Shown here: positions 1-11,229 of the stretch, piece by piece
Position numbering within the stretch: position 1 is the stretch's first letter
Layout of the letters: every line of letters begins with the position of its first letter
Translations under genes and position numbers: made by a program
Notes under the pieces: model-generated
The model's database searches: none
What the model was told of the DNA's origin: nothing
Seen by the model: the letters and a program-made list of their open reading frames with translations, nothing else
DNA from: Dromiciops gliroides
Lineage: Eukaryota; Chordata; Mammalia; Microbiotheria; Microbiotheriidae
Assembly: GCF_019393635.1 (NCBI RefSeq)
Contig: NC_057861.1
Coordinates: 302,519,468-302,583,467, forward strand
Direction of reading: 5' to 3'
DNA: 64,000 nucleotides

Positions 1-2040
1 CTTGATTTTCTACTTTGATAAGGTCTTATTGATCCTTGATCTCAGCCCTGCCACCCAGTTTCCCACTTGTTTCAGTCCCTTGGATATCAACACTTCAGTT
101 TTGATTCCTGACTTAGTTTTGTTGTTGAATTTGGCTTATGTTACTTCTCCTGGCCCTTTCCCCATCTGTGGATTTGTGTAATCCTGGGCATGTGCCCATC
201 CTGCCTAGGCAGGACCAGGCAGTATTGTCTAATTTCCAAGATTGAGGGCTATGGTGGCAATGGTAGCACCACTTGGTAGCTGCTTAGAGATTTCATAGCC
301 ATTGACTCAGATCTTTGAAAAACTGCTTTAGGGTGTACCTGAACTCTGAATGCTGCAAATGCCTGCCTGGTTCTGGAAGTTTTGGAGATATTAATTTTTT
401 TTCAGGGTGGGGGGGGTCAGGGGAATGGACTAAGGGAAAGCAGGAATAGATTAAAGGAGTCTGTTTAAGATCTTACATGAAGTTATTGATGACTTCAATT
501 AAGTAGAACTGTAGCACAATGTGAACCAGCCGGCATGCTTGCTACAAATTTTATTTATGACCTAAAAACCAATCTACCTAAGCTCCTATCTTTATCAGAG
601 TGTTGATTGATCAATCAATAAGTATTTGTTAAATGCCTGAACTGTTCTAGGCTCTAGGTTACAAGGAAAAATGAAACAGTCCCTGTCCTATATAACAGGA
701 TCTGCAGAGAACCAATGTGCATCATGGAAACTGGCACATAGTAGGTATTGGATGAATGTTTATTGAACAATGGAGATTGATGTATCTAGTACTGAAATGG
801 AATCTATCTTCTCTCATTTCACACTAGCCCTTCTCCAAACATTGCTCTTCTGCATGTTTCTCCTATCTATTGACCAATGTAGAAAAGGAGGAATGGCTTA
901 TGTTCTGAGTTGCATAGGGGTTCCATTCATGTGGATACTCCATGCCATCACTGTCCACACCGGTCTTAAGAACTTAGAGCACATTGAGACTGCCTGGTAA
1001 CTCAATCAATGCCAGATCATCTGGGTGTTTACTGTCAGTAGGTCCAATTTTGCCATAACCTAAGTTGGATGGATTCACCCCCTTGAAAAATCCCTCTATA
1101 AACAATGGACTGTGTAGCCGCCAAACCCAAATTTGACCTGTCAAAGCCAATTCACAGATTCTGTGAATTGGAAAGGACCTCAGTAATTGGCTAATTGCTG
1201 TCCAACCCATACACAAAAGTAACAACCATTGTAACATACCTGATAAGTAGTTGTCCCCCAGAGGATTAAAGACCTCTGAGGAGGAGGATCCCATAGCCTC
1301 TCAAGGCAGCTTAGTCCTCTCTAATTAACCAGAAACAGGGATAGGAGGTCTATACTCAGGAATAATTATCTACCCTCCATGATGCCCATACCTGAGGGAG
1401 GATTGGTCTTGGATGGACTCCCATATTTCAATTTGGCCTGTGCATCCCATGGTGACATTTCATTGTCACTGCTCTGTTGGCAACAATAATGAGGCAGGAA
1501 TGAACTAAAAGAAACTTTTAAGATCTTACATGAAGTTACTGATGATTTTCATTAACTAGAACTGTAGCATGATGTGGACCAGCCAGCATGCTTGCTAAAA
1601 ATTCTGTCAGACCCTTTGTATCAGTAATTGTAGATTTTTTCACTTACTGGCCTCCATCCTGAGGGATAATGCTTCTTAGGGATAGGTTCACAGAAGGATA
1701 CATGTACCCTGGAGAATCAGCTTAATTCCTCCCTTCCTCAGGAGGCTTTTCCCAGACCCTAGCTACTACTGTCCTCTCAGATTACCTCCCACATATTTTG
1801 TACATCTGCTATGTATATATCTTGAATGCACCTAATTATGTATAATGTTGTCTCTCCCATTAGAGTATAAGTACCTTGTGGGGAAGGAACATTTTTGCTT
1901 GGCATCTAGCCAGCTCTTGATAAATCTTGACTGGCTAACTATTAGGGAGGTAGGCACCCAAGTTGGTGTCATGGAGCTAAGTTCTCTAAGGTAAAGTAAG
2001 GATAACTGGTTGGTCAATGGACTATCTCCCAAAGTATGTG
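1..2040. other. Unplaced AT-rich sequence with a diverged direct repeat
   Basis: No gene recognised. About 600-690 resembles an L2-type 3' end (AATCAATAAGTATTTGTTAAATGCC). About 439-552 and 1493-1603 are the same sequence, roughly 85% alike by eye, both containing TTAAGATCTTACATGAAGTT and CAGC(C/A)GGCATGCTTGCTA-like ends. A short frame at 770-1000 has a hydrophobic stretch but no recognised family. About 1800-1910 looks like an old L2/MIR-type tail. Confidence 0.5.
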
Positions 2041-2184
2041 AAAATTCCTAATATCAGTAGGATTGCTAACTACTGGGTGATAGTAATTGACCTAGAAGGT
2101 GCTTACTTAGTGGTGGTAGATATCCTGACCAAGATAGTATACTTCTTCCCTTATGCTGGACCTGTTTTGAAAATGTCTAGTCTG

Positions 2185-2335
2185 GGGGGCATCTAGGTGG
2201 TGCAGTGGATTAAGCACCGGCCCTGGATTCAGGAGGACCTGAGATCAAATCCGGCCTCAGACACTTGACACTTACTAGCTGTGTGACCCTGGGCAAGTCA
2301 CTTAACCCTCATTGCCCTGGAAAAGAAAAGAAAAG
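2185..2335 (+). mobile_element. WSINE1-type SINE
   Basis: The young SINE family seen throughout this window: a tRNA-like head GGGGCAGCTAGGTGG with A box (GGTGGCGCAGTGG-like) and B box (GAGTTCAAATCC-like), a body ending TGACCCTGGGCAAGTCACTTAACCC and an A-rich tail; about 140 bp plus tail. This copy lies inside the gypsy-like relic, with target-site duplication GAAAATGTCTAGTCTG (2169-2184 and about 2335-2350). Confidence 0.93.
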
Positions 2336-2465
2336 AAAATGTCTAGTCTGTTTTCCCAGTCTTGAAATCTTTTAGTACCACATCCTTCCCACTCACTTCA
2401 TCTCCTATCAGGGTCCCACTTCTTCAGGTAAAGATCTACCTCTGTGAGCACAATATGACAAAGTA

Positions 2466-2621
2466 GGGGGTTGTTTTTTTTTGGGGGGGGGCAGGGCAAT
2501 GAGGATTAAGTGACTTGCCCAGGGTCACACAGCTAGTGTCATGTGTCTGAGGCCGGATTTGAACTCAGGTTCTCCTGAATGCAGGGCCAGTGTTTTATCC
2601 ACTGCATGACCCAGCTGCTCC
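2466..2621 (-). mobile_element. WSINE1-type SINE
   Basis: Minus-strand copy starting with the T/G-rich complement of its tail and ending at CCAGCTGCTCC. Flanked by ATGACAAAGTA at 2455-2465 and 2622-2632. Also inserted in the gypsy-like relic. Confidence 0.92.
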
Positions 2622-3109
2622 ATGACAAAGTATTACTATGGGCCAGGTTCTGGGCCAACCTGGTAGAGAATTCCCATTGGTCTTTCTCCATGCATTATTC
2701 CCGGAGGGGAAAGTGAAGGGCGGAGAGAATAAATACTCCAGCTTTATATACAATTATAAAGGATATAGTTGCCAAAAGGATGACTGGGCCAACTCTACTA
2801 CCTCTTTCATAATTCTGTAATAATTATTCAATCCACCTTAGTTTCTATCTATGGCTTTTTCCTGCTCTCATCCCATGCACTACATTTATTGTAATCAAAG
2901 ATGAGTCCCGGAATTGTACCATGTTGTATAAGCAGCCAAAAAGCCTGGCTCTCATGTTGTAACTTTCTAGTTCAACCAACAACTTTCCTAGAAAGTGATG
3001 GAAGAGATGGTACAAACTTTGACAATCTACTGAATGTCAATCCATCCAGTAGCCTACTAGCTGGAATTGTCTTTCCCACACATGCCATATCACCTTTGCT
3101 AAGCCCAAT

Positions 3110-3990
3110 TCCCATGTGAGCCTGCTTCTTGACATTTTCTCAAACTTTCACAATTCAGTGTTTTGAAAATGGTTCAACCCAATCAGAGTATGAACTGGAT
3201 AATATTATGCTGTGAAGCTCCTACACAAGTCATCTGGGAGGTATAGTCCAACTATTGCCCCAAGGTTTGAGGTTCTCTTTCTTCTCCAAGCATTATGGAA
3301 ACAATAAATCCACATACATGCCTTTACAGGCCCTGAGATTAGATGTGGAAACCAACACACAAGGTATACATATCAGAATTAGGAGAACATCTCACTAGTC
3401 CCATTCCACCAAATCATACTCTTAGGTTATAGGAGGAGAAATGGTGGAAATTCTTACAGCTCAGTGGTGGCGGCTGAGTCAGGATGAAGTTGGGTGGACC
3501 CCATGATCAGAACTTCCTGGGGAATACACCCAGCTGAAGTCAATGGATTAAAGTTTTGGGCCATTCAGGTTGAGTCAGACAAACTGTCAACTTTGAAGCA
3601 TTTCTTCTGACTTGGTTTCCTTCTCTGATCCTGTCTTCCTGGTTCTGATTCCAGATTGCAACAACCACTTTCCCATTTATCTCCACCCATTGGTTCAGTG
3701 CTAGTCTAACTTAGTCTGGCTTTTTTGGTTTGCACTAGCTCTTCTTCCAAGCTGAACCCTGTCTACTAGGTCCAGTGTGGGAACTGCTATTCCCCTGTCT
3801 GTGAATTTATTTAATGCCTTATATGTGTCTATCTTCTCTTTGTAGATCTTGACAGTTGAAAAATATGTCTAATAACCTTTGAAGGATACAATGATGAGAC
3901 TTTTATTTTGAAAAAAATCTATCCATCTATTCATTAATTCAATATTTATTAAATGGCATGTTCTTGGAAATCAGAGCTAGGTACTATTGA
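3110..3990. other. No recognised feature
   Basis: AT-rich sequence without convincing coding or repeat content. It may include further decayed parts of the preceding gypsy-like element. Confidence 0.4.
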
Positions 3991-3995
3991 AATCA

Positions 3996-4200
3996 CAAAG
4001 ATGCATGTGGCATGGTCAGAGTGTTTGGTGGAAAGAATCCTGGACTTGGTATCAGGGATCTGAGAACCCAAGTTTGGTGTTCACTACCTGTTTGATTTGG
4101 ACCAAGTTATATCGATTATCTGGGACTCGGTTGTCTTCATGTGCAAAGGGAAGGGATTGCCCTAGATCATCTCTAAGGTGCTATTCTAAATTCTTTGCCC
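3996..4200 (+). mobile_element. MIR/CORE-SINE relic
   Basis: Diverged MIR-like order: TGGTGGAAAGAATCCTGGACTTGG, then GACCAAGTTAT, then GGGATTGCCCTAGATCATCT with TCTAAGGTGC. Old and without visible duplications. Confidence 0.6.
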
Positions 4201-4339
4201 TTAAGTTGATCTACTTGGGACCTGGGATATTAGAGACTTTCTTAGTATCTCTGATTTTGCAGCAAGTTAATCAATGAAAAGGTCCTTTCTTTTAGTGTGC
4301 AAAACCATCTATCAATGTGATGTATTTTTCAAACTTTCT

Positions 4340-4760
4340 TTGTTCAAATCTTTTGCTTTTATATTACCTTAATTTACCAATATAGCCCACCCCTCCTCCA
4401 GAGAGCCATTTCTGTAACAAAGAATAAAGAAGAGAAAAAAAGCAACACATCAAATGAGTCTGACAATGTGTACATTGTTCCACATCCATAGCACCCCATC
4501 TATGCAGAGAGGGGTGGGAAGCCTGTCTTCTCATCTCTGGGCCAGGTTTGGTCATTATAATGAACATTTTAGGTTTCTTTCTTCTTCTTCTAAAGTAGTG
4601 GTAAGTTTGTCCCTATTTATCTTCATTCCTTACCAATTTTCCTTTGAAATAGCAAGCATTCCAATCTCCCTGACTGCAATTATCCATATAGCCAATAGCC
4701 ATAGAACAGAGGGCAGCTTACACACACAGAGACTGAAAAATTTGCAACTTTAGCATCATG
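4340..4760 (-). mobile_element. Old L1 3'-end relic
   Basis: Marsupial L1 3'UTR-like order read from its 3' end on the + strand: CCTCCAGAGAGCCATTTCTG, then GTGTACATTGTTCCACATCC and a later TTATCTTCATTCC. Related in layout to the relic at 43150-43715. Boundaries approximate. Confidence 0.4.
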
Positions 4761-5037
4761 AACTAACTTGCTTTGCTACCTGGCCAAAGAAAGCATTAAA
4801 ATGCAGCAGGGCACCAAACTGCACAAACCTTCCATAATCAAGTTTCAAATCCCTTCATTTCCTAAGGCAACAGCATATATGTCAAAATGGGATTTGCTGA
4901 AGGTCACACAGCCAGTATTGATCAGAACACAAGTTCTCCTAACTTTAAGGCCATTTTTCTATCGGTTCTATAATGCTGTCTATTCATCTATTCATCCATC
5001 CATCCATCTGTCTACCTAGATATCTATTTATTTATTT

Positions 5038-5164
5038 ATGGAGGCAACTGGGGTTAAATGACTTGCCCAATGTCACACAGCTAGTAAGTGTCTGAGGCTA
5101 GTTTTCAACTTAGGTCTTTCTGACTCCAGGGCTGCTGCTCTACCCATTACACCACCTAGCTGCC
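5038..5164 (-). mobile_element. Older tRNA-SINE copy
   Basis: Contains GACTTGCCCAATGTCACACAGCTAG-like and CACCTAGCTGCCC ends but is more diverged than the young copies. Preceded by (ATCC)n/(TATT)n simple sequence at 4980-5037. Confidence 0.75.
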
Positions 5165-5648
5165 CTTTCCTCTTTAACTATTAGGAAAATTTTGTATCTT
5201 TTTAATTAAAAATAAATGTAATTATATTTCCTCCTAGGCTTAGCAGGGTTTACTGAGGGACAGTCCTGTTGCATTGTATATTGTATACATAGGAGGAAAT
5301 GGGACTCTCAATTGGCCGAGGGCTTTCTGAGTTCCTTTGAGTCTGAGTAAGTGGAGCCAGGATTTCTTCAGATTCAGAGAAGTGGTAGGGAGTAGTGGAG
5401 AGGGAGTTCAAGAGAGAAGGTAAGCTTTTGAATGGCAGATAGGAGATCTCTCTGTAGCTTCAGATACATGGGGAAGCCAATGCTTTCATATGGCATTTGA
5501 CTTCCAATGCCTGTGACCCCAGAGACTGTTAAAAGCATACTTTCTCCTGTGAGATCATTGAATTGAAATCTTATCTCACTACAAAGAGTTTATTACTCCT
5601 ATAGAATCATTCATCTACTCTAATCTATATAATTTCTCTGATTTAGTT
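5165..5648. other. No recognised feature
   Basis: Unique-looking AT-rich sequence; no open frame or repeat that I can support. Confidence 0.4.
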
Positions 5649-5662
5649 TCATGTTTATTTTG

Positions 5663-5824
5663 TTTTTGTTTTTGTTTTTGTTTTTTTTTGGCAGGCAATG
5701 GGGGTTAAGTGACTTGCCCAGGGTCACACAGCTAGTAAGTGTCAAGTGTCTGAGGCTGGATTTGAACTCAGGTACTCCTGAATCCAGGGCCAGTGCTTTA
5801 ACCATTGCGCCATCTAGCTGCCCC
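5663..5824 (-). mobile_element. WSINE1-type SINE
   Basis: Full-length minus-strand copy with a (TTTTTG)n tail complement. Flanked by TCATGTTTATTTTG at 5649-5662 and 5825-5838. Confidence 0.95.
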
Positions 5825-5951
5825 TCATGTTTATTTTGATAAGGACTTGGAGTAGCTATCCATGACAGTATTTGGTAGGCAGGAATTAAAGTGGTAAGAG
5901 AAGCTGTTACTCTCCCCTTTAGGTGGACCAAAGAAAGGAACTTTTATTCTG

Positions 5952-6190
5952 AGCTATGTGGTACAGTGGCTAGAGTGCTGGTCTTGGAATCAGGAAGACA
6001 TCTTCCTGAATTCAAATCTGGCCTCAGACACTAGCTGAGTGACACTGGAAAAGTCACTTAACTCTGTTTGCCTCAGTTTCCTCATATGAAAAATGACCTG
6101 GAGAAGGAAATGGCAAACCACTCCAGTATCTCTGCCAAGAAAACCCCAGATGAAGTTGCAAAGAATTGGACACACGCGAACAACAAAAGA
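5952..6190 (+). mobile_element. Long MAR-type tRNA-SINE
   Basis: Older, longer SINE: head GAGCTATGTGGTACAGTGG, middle CTCAGTTTCCTCAT, then GGAGAAGGAAATGGCAAACC and GCCAAGAAAACCCC, ending in AACAACAAAA. The same 3' body recurs at 12556, 16531, 37757, 40020 and 60366. Confidence 0.85.
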
Positions 6191-6484
6191 GAGTACCTTT
6201 AGACTACAGATATTTGATATGTATAGATAAATAGAATTCTAGTCTGATATTGCTCTTGGAGACAGGAGAGTTGTGAAAGTGATTTTACCCAGCACTTCAG
6301 TTCTGCCCTTCCCATTAGGCTATTGGTGATATAGGTAGGCACAGTCATTCTCCTACTCTTTACAGATCTGGAAATTTCAGTCTCCCTTGGGATTTCCCAG
6401 ATTCCAGATTAGATATCTTGTTGATTCATGGTACATTCAAGCCACCATATTTTTATTAGACAGTTACCAAGCATTTATCATGTC

Positions 6485-6494
6485 TGTCTATCTA

Positions 6495-6557
<63 letters not shown>

Positions 6558-6652
6558 GTCTATCTATCTGTCTAATCTATCTAATCTATCTACCCTATCT
6601 ACCCATCTACCTACCTGACCTACCTACCTACCTATCTATCTATCTAGAAGCT
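6485..6652 (+). repeat. (TCTA/TCTG)n microsatellite
   Basis: About 165 bases of tetranucleotide repeat, pure TCTA in the middle and shifting to TACC/TACC-like units toward 6640. The reading frames across it (YLSIYLS) are artefacts. Confidence 0.97.
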
Positions 6653-6857
6653 CTATACCCCAGTGAATCATCTTATGTGCCCCTTAGGCTATATTCACCT
6701 CTCTTTGGAGACCAGTGATCTACACGAGAAAGCCAGTATTCTCACAGATAAATAGATCCCATAGAGGTGAGAGGGCCTTTATCCTCATTTACCCCAGTTC
6801 TGCTCTTTGCTATGATATAGCTATAATTTGTTATAGTCTCACAATCACTCTAGATTG

Positions 6858-7265
6858 AATAAGACTTCTGTTTCCAGATTAAAGAGAAAGCAGGCTTTGG
6901 TTACTTACAGGCCAGGTGGGCTGAGAAGGTGCCTAATTGCACCCCCTGGGACCTGCTGTAGCTTGGGTCAGTGTGTCCTAGAAGCAGCACTACACATTAA
7001 GAAGGAGTTAAAAGGGGCAGCTAGGTGGCGCAGTGGATAGAGCACCGGCCCTGGAGTCAGGAGTACCTGAGTTGAAATCTGGCCTCAGACACTTAACACT
7101 TACTAGCTGTGTGACCCTGGGCAAGTCACTTAACCCTAATTGCCTCACTAAAAAAAAACCAAAAAACAAGAAGGAGTTAAAAGCCAAGAAATAGGCAGTC
7201 AAGATGAGCAGGCAAAGAAAACAGCAGACCATCAAAAGCTTCTTTGGTGGCAAGGTAGATCAGAA
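6858..7265 (+). mobile_element. L1 5'UTR/ORF1-start fragment with SINE inside
   Basis: The stretch before 7204 matches the L1 5'UTR end on the minus strand at about 52310-52390 (CAGTGTGT..T.GAAGC then TTAAGAAGGAGTTAAAAG). The ATG at 7204 opens MSRQRKQQTIKSFFGGKVDQ, the L1 ORF1p N-terminus. The fragment stops after about 20 codons with no 3'UTR or A-tail, yet is bounded by an 18-base direct repeat CACAATCACTCTAGATTG (6840-6857 and 7266-7283). A younger SINE interrupts it. Confidence 0.85.
7014..7167 (+). mobile_element. WSINE1-type SINE inside L1 fragment
   Basis: Plus-strand copy, duplication AAGAAGGAGTTAAAA at 6999-7013 and 7168-7182. Body ends AATTGCCTCACTAAAA, a tail variant shared with copies at 16240, 38664 and 47992. 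Confidence 0.96.
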
Positions 7266-7283
7266 CACAATCACTCTAGATTG

Positions 7284-8279
7284 CTAGATAGTCCTATCAT
7301 AAAAAAGCTTATTAGGGCTTTCAGAGACAACCATGTAAGGCATAGGAAATCAATTGATTTTGTAAAGAGGGCCATTTTCATGGGAAAATATCATTGAATG
7401 AGTGCTTGTGTGGGTTTTTTCTTGGGTTTTTTCTCCCACATGGATTTGGGTCTCATTTGGATCCCCATAAAGATATCTTTAACCCCATGAAAGCTCTTAC
7501 TGAAAGACTTCTCTAACAGAAATCCTATTTTGATGGCTCATGGTTTCCTTCAAATCCCCATAACCAATCTTCTGAGTGTTTTTTTTTTTAACCTCAACCT
7601 TATATTTTAGGGAATTCAGGCCAGTGGGGAAACAAAGTATGCCTCAAAATAGACACTGTTGGCTAGAGGTTTTTGTTTTTGAAACAGTGTGAGCTAAATG
7701 AACTAGAGTAACTTGTTGCAAGAGCAGCCAGAGATGAGGCTTAGCACCTCCTGGAGGGTGGTGTTTCAGATGGCATGGGCTCAACTAATTTCGAGGGGAT
7801 ATTAATTTTTCCTGGTGGTGACTATAACTTAGGACAAGAGCCTGGTTTTCCAGAAAGAGAAGAGTTTCCAGGTGAAAGGGACGGTTTAGTTCAGGCAGTT
7901 CAAATCACTTGCCTTCTAACCCCTCTCCTTGAGAACTGATTGAAAGTTGATGGTGTTTTTGCAAGAAGAAAGGAATAAATAAATAAAAAGAGATGGAGCC
8001 GACACTAGTTACAGAGTAACCCTTTGAAGAGTCATATGCATCTCACTCTTGGAGGTCAAATCTGCCTCTCTAGTTACAGCCACATTATTTGGAATGCTAA
8101 TATTAGCACTAGTCTTAGGGGAGAGGAAATATCCATTGATTACCCCAGGATTAGAATGGAAGGGATTTCTACCTCCTCCACTAATTGGTAGGGTAAGTGA
8201 GGACAAGGCTCCTGAGTTCTTTGTATTTCCCCCAAGGCCATTTGAAAGCTCTCATCTGACTGGAAAGAATATTTAATTT
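7284..8279. other. No recognised feature
   Basis: About 1 kb of unique-looking sequence. Overlapping short frames exist on both strands around 8010-8270 without a recognisable motif. Could hold non-coding conserved sequence; cannot be judged by eye. Confidence 0.4.
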
Positions 8280-8490
8280 GGAGGCAGAAAACTTTGGTTC
8301 AAATATCAGATCTGTTATTGGCTACCTAGGTGGCCTTGGGTCTCTGGGTCTCTGGGCCTTCATTTCTTCAATTGCAAAATGCAGAGGGTAAACCAGATAG
8401 CCTCTAAGTGAGATAATATGTGTAGAGAGCCCCCAACTTGTTTTCTGGCACACAGTAGGTGCTTCATAAATGCTTGTGCCTTCCCTTTTA
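8280..8490 (+). mobile_element. MIR-type relic
   Basis: TTTGGTTCAAATATCAG, GGTGGCCTTGGG, TCATTTCTTCAATTGCAAAATG and GGCACACAGTAGGTGCTTCATAAATG follow MIR/MIR3 order. Contains a short (GGGTCTCT)n duplication. Confidence 0.65.
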
Positions 8491-8907
8491 GCTCTAAGTC
8501 TATGATCCCTCAGTCCTATATGATCGTATTATTGAATTGACAAATCAGGGCAAAAACTAAACAAGGAACAACCCTAGACCAAATAATGGAGTTTGTTTTC
8601 AGCACCTCTGTACTTGTCCTTTTTGTTCTGATCTCTCTAATGTTCCTTCCATCTTCCCAAGGTCACATTCTCTTCCTTTATCTCCCAATGGAAACCTGCT
8701 CTGATTTTTGTGTCCCCTAAAGGGAATCAAAGGAAAACCCTCAGGGATCAAAGCCTAGTGTTGTAGGGCTTGGTACTTAATAAATAAATAAAAACTGACT
8801 GGATTTTAAGGCCTCAGTGGGTGGGAAGGATTTGTTTTCAACCTTTGGGTTGATTTTCAGTAGCATGCAGGCTACTCTTGTTATCGGTTGCCTTTACCTG
8901 TTTCCTT

Positions 8908-9045
8908 TTTGGGGGGGGGCAATGAGGGTTAAGTGACTTACCCATGGTCACACAGTTAGTGTCAAGTGTCTGAAGCTGGATTTTAACTCAGGTCCTTCTG
9001 AATCCAAGGCTGGTGCTTTATCCACTGCACCACCTAGCTGCCCCC
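8908..9045 (-). mobile_element. WSINE1-type SINE
   Basis: Minus-strand copy with the variant GTCACACAGTTAGTGTCAAG. Imperfect duplication TACCTGTTTCCTT / TACCTGTTGCCTT on its two sides. Confidence 0.92.
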
Positions 9046-9269
9046 TACCTGTTGCCTTTGAGAAGAGTTGCCCACTGACTCTCTCTACCCTCACCTACAA
9101 TGAGGAAATGATATATACTTTAAACATTTGAATAAAGTGGAGTCATATCATCTAAGAGAGCACACATCTACCCTTTCCCTGAAAATGTAGGAAAACTATC
9201 TTAGACACCTAACTAACTAGAAACTGAATAAATCCAGTTTTTCCCACTTTGATTTCATGGTCTGATGGG

Positions 9270-9740
9270 TGTGAGGGAACAAACCATCCTCTTCTCAATA
9301 ATTCTCAGGAAGTCAACAGGGATGTGACAAAGACTCTTTATTTTCGTCTCATGAGAAGGAGGCACCCTAGTGTGCACCTGGTGGGTATCTCAAAAGGGGG
9401 CTCATAGGCTCTGTTTTATACCCTAGTCCCTAAGGTGAATGGACCCTCCCCTTTTTCATCACTAGTCCCATTACTCAAGGGTTACAATCTATGCATTGGA
9501 ACGCAGTATTCCAACCCCTCTTCCTTGTATGGGCATAACTCAGGAGTGGACCTTATACTTCCTTATATGGACACAACTCTGGAGCAGATCTTACTGAGAC
9601 CATGGCTCCTTGAACCATGTGATTGTGTTAACCGCAGGGGGAGGAGAGGATCTGAGACCTTTGTCTTTCAAACATATCAGGAGGAGTATGACTGATTGTT
9701 GTATCCACATTGAGAGGAGACAACTACCCATTTTCTCACA
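9270..9740 (-). mobile_element. Solo retroviral LTR (fossil)
   Basis: 471-bp LTR with inverted ends TGTGAG...CTCACA. The + strand contains CTCTTTATTTTC, the complement of an AATAAA signal, giving minus orientation. Flanked by TGGG on both sides. A copy of the same family, much alike, lies at 57398-57842. No internal retroviral region accompanies it. Confidence 0.85.
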
Positions 9741-9815
9741 TGGGGTAGAACAATTCCATATTATCTGCTCTTCCTAAAGGAAGCCACAACCTCCCTCCAT
9801 CTTCCAATGTCTTCT

Positions 9816-9970
9816 TCTTTTTTTTTTTTTTTTGGCAGGGCAATGGGGGTTAAGTGACTTGCCCAGGGTCACACAGCTAGTAAATGTCAAATGTCTGAGG
9901 TCAGATTTGAACTCAGGTACTCCTGAATCCATGGCCGGTGCTTTATCCACTGCGCCACCTAGCCGCCCCT
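9816..9970 (-). mobile_element. WSINE1-type SINE
   Basis: Full-length minus-strand copy with an 18-T tail complement; duplication AATGTCTTCT / AACGTCTTCT. Confidence 0.94.
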
Positions 9971-9984
9971 AACGTCTTCTTTTT

Positions 9985-10300
9985 AAATCTTATTTTATTT
10001 TAAAAAGTTATTTGTCTTGTTATCTTTTGTTTCATCCTCTACATTTTCCCTGTTGTCTTTTTCTCACCCCCTCCCAAAGAGTGATCAATTAAAAATTATC
10101 AAAATAAAAAAGTAGAAAGTAAAAGTAAAGTTACACAAACTCAACAACATATCAAAAAGTCTCACATTATATGCAATATTCCACACCCTTTACAAAGAAA
10201 CAGAGGGTGAGGAGGTATCTTCTCATTTCTCTTCTTCTCTCCTTCACTTCCAAATGGCATTCTTCTCTTCACAGCACTCATGTCTCTCAACAAAGAATAA
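9985..10300 (-). mobile_element. Old L1 3'-end relic
   Basis: Diverged L1 3'UTR-like layout: TTTTATTTTAAAAAG start, pyrimidine-rich CTCACCCCCTCCC, then CAAAAAGTCTCACATTATATGC. Weak; boundaries by eye. Confidence 0.4.
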
Positions 10301-10684
10301 CAGCTGATTTAGCTATTATTATATTTGTGGGGAACTTTGGGGTTATAAAGCACCTTAAGGCAAATGTTTCCCATTTTACAGATGAAGAATAACCTTAGTC
10401 CCTGAAGGAATAACTGAATGTTATACAACTTACAAATAACAGAGGTGGATCTCAACCCCAAATCTCCTGATTCCAAGCACAGTGTTCTTTCCACCACTCT
10501 GTGCTGCCGTGGTGAGTCATAGAATACTGGAAAATAGACTGCTAAAGAAAATAGTGTGACAGAAACTCTAGCAATATCAAGGAAATTTGGAGATAGGGCA
10601 GAACTGAAGGGAGCAGAAAGTGGGAAACTGGCAGACTTTGAATGTAAGGTCTTTGAGGGCAGGTACTGGCTGTTTTCACTTTTG

Positions 10685-10860
10685 TGGAGCAGAAGCAGCT
10701 AAGTGGTAACCAGGTGGATGAGGTGCTGGACCTGGAGTCAGGAAGACCAAAGTTCAGATCTGGTCTCAGGCACTGACTAGCTGTGTAACTCTGGGCAAGT
10801 CATTTAATCTCTTTCTGTCTTAGTTTCCTCAATTATAAAATGGAGATAATAATAGGGAGG
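10685..10860 (+). mobile_element. MAR1/CORE-SINE relic
   Basis: GCAGCTAAGTGGTAACC...GCTGGACCTGGAGTCAGGAAG...GTGTAACTCTGGGCAAGTCATTTAATC...CTCAATTATAAAATGGAG, an older tRNA/CORE-SINE order. Confidence 0.8.
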
Positions 10861-10864
10861 GGGA

Positions 10865-11125
10865 GGGAATAAGCATTTATATAGCACCTATGGAGTGCCA
10901 GACACCATGCTAAACACTTTTACAAATATCTCATTCATTTCTTACAGATACCCTGTATAGCAGGTAATATTCTCCCCATTTTATACTTGAGAAAGTTGAG
11001 GCAGCCCTAGGAAGTAGATAATAATAGCTTCTCCCCCTCCCCATTGTTGTGAGAATCAAATGAGATAATATTTGTAAAGTGCCTAGTACATAGTAGGAGC
11101 TTAATAAATGTTTATTCTTTTCCTT
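10865..11125 (+). mobile_element. L2/MIR-type tails
   Basis: 10870-10995 reads like an L2 3' region (GCATTTATATAGCACCTATGG, CATGCTAAACAC, CCCCATTTTATACTTGAG). 11030-11115 carries the GAGAATCAAATGAGATAATA...TAGTAGGAGCTTAATAAATG end typical of the CORE-SINE/L2 group. Confidence 0.65.
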
Positions 11126-11229
11126 CCCCTCTCCCCTTTGTATAGACAAAAGTATACAAAGGTGCTGGAACTAGTGAGCTCTTAGTAAATGCATGTCAAT
11201 TGACTGATTCGATGTATGGAATCAGACAA

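Larger units (their letters stand above)
2040..3110 (+). mobile_element. Ty3/gypsy-like (sushi-type) integrase relic, broken
   Basis: Fossil of an LTR-retrotransposon pol region. A stretch at about 2089-2160 translates as LVVVDILTKIVYFFPYAG, very like the VVVD..TK..HF.P core of Ty3/gypsy integrases. Near 2375-2440 a stretch resembles the HGLP..IVSDRGPQF region, and near 2815-2875 another resembles the YN.S.HSS...PF..NYGF.P segment of the same family. The order and spacing fit once two younger SINEs are set aside. It is old and broken many times; no LTRs were identified. Which metavirus lineage it came from is uncertain. Confidence 0.45.
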
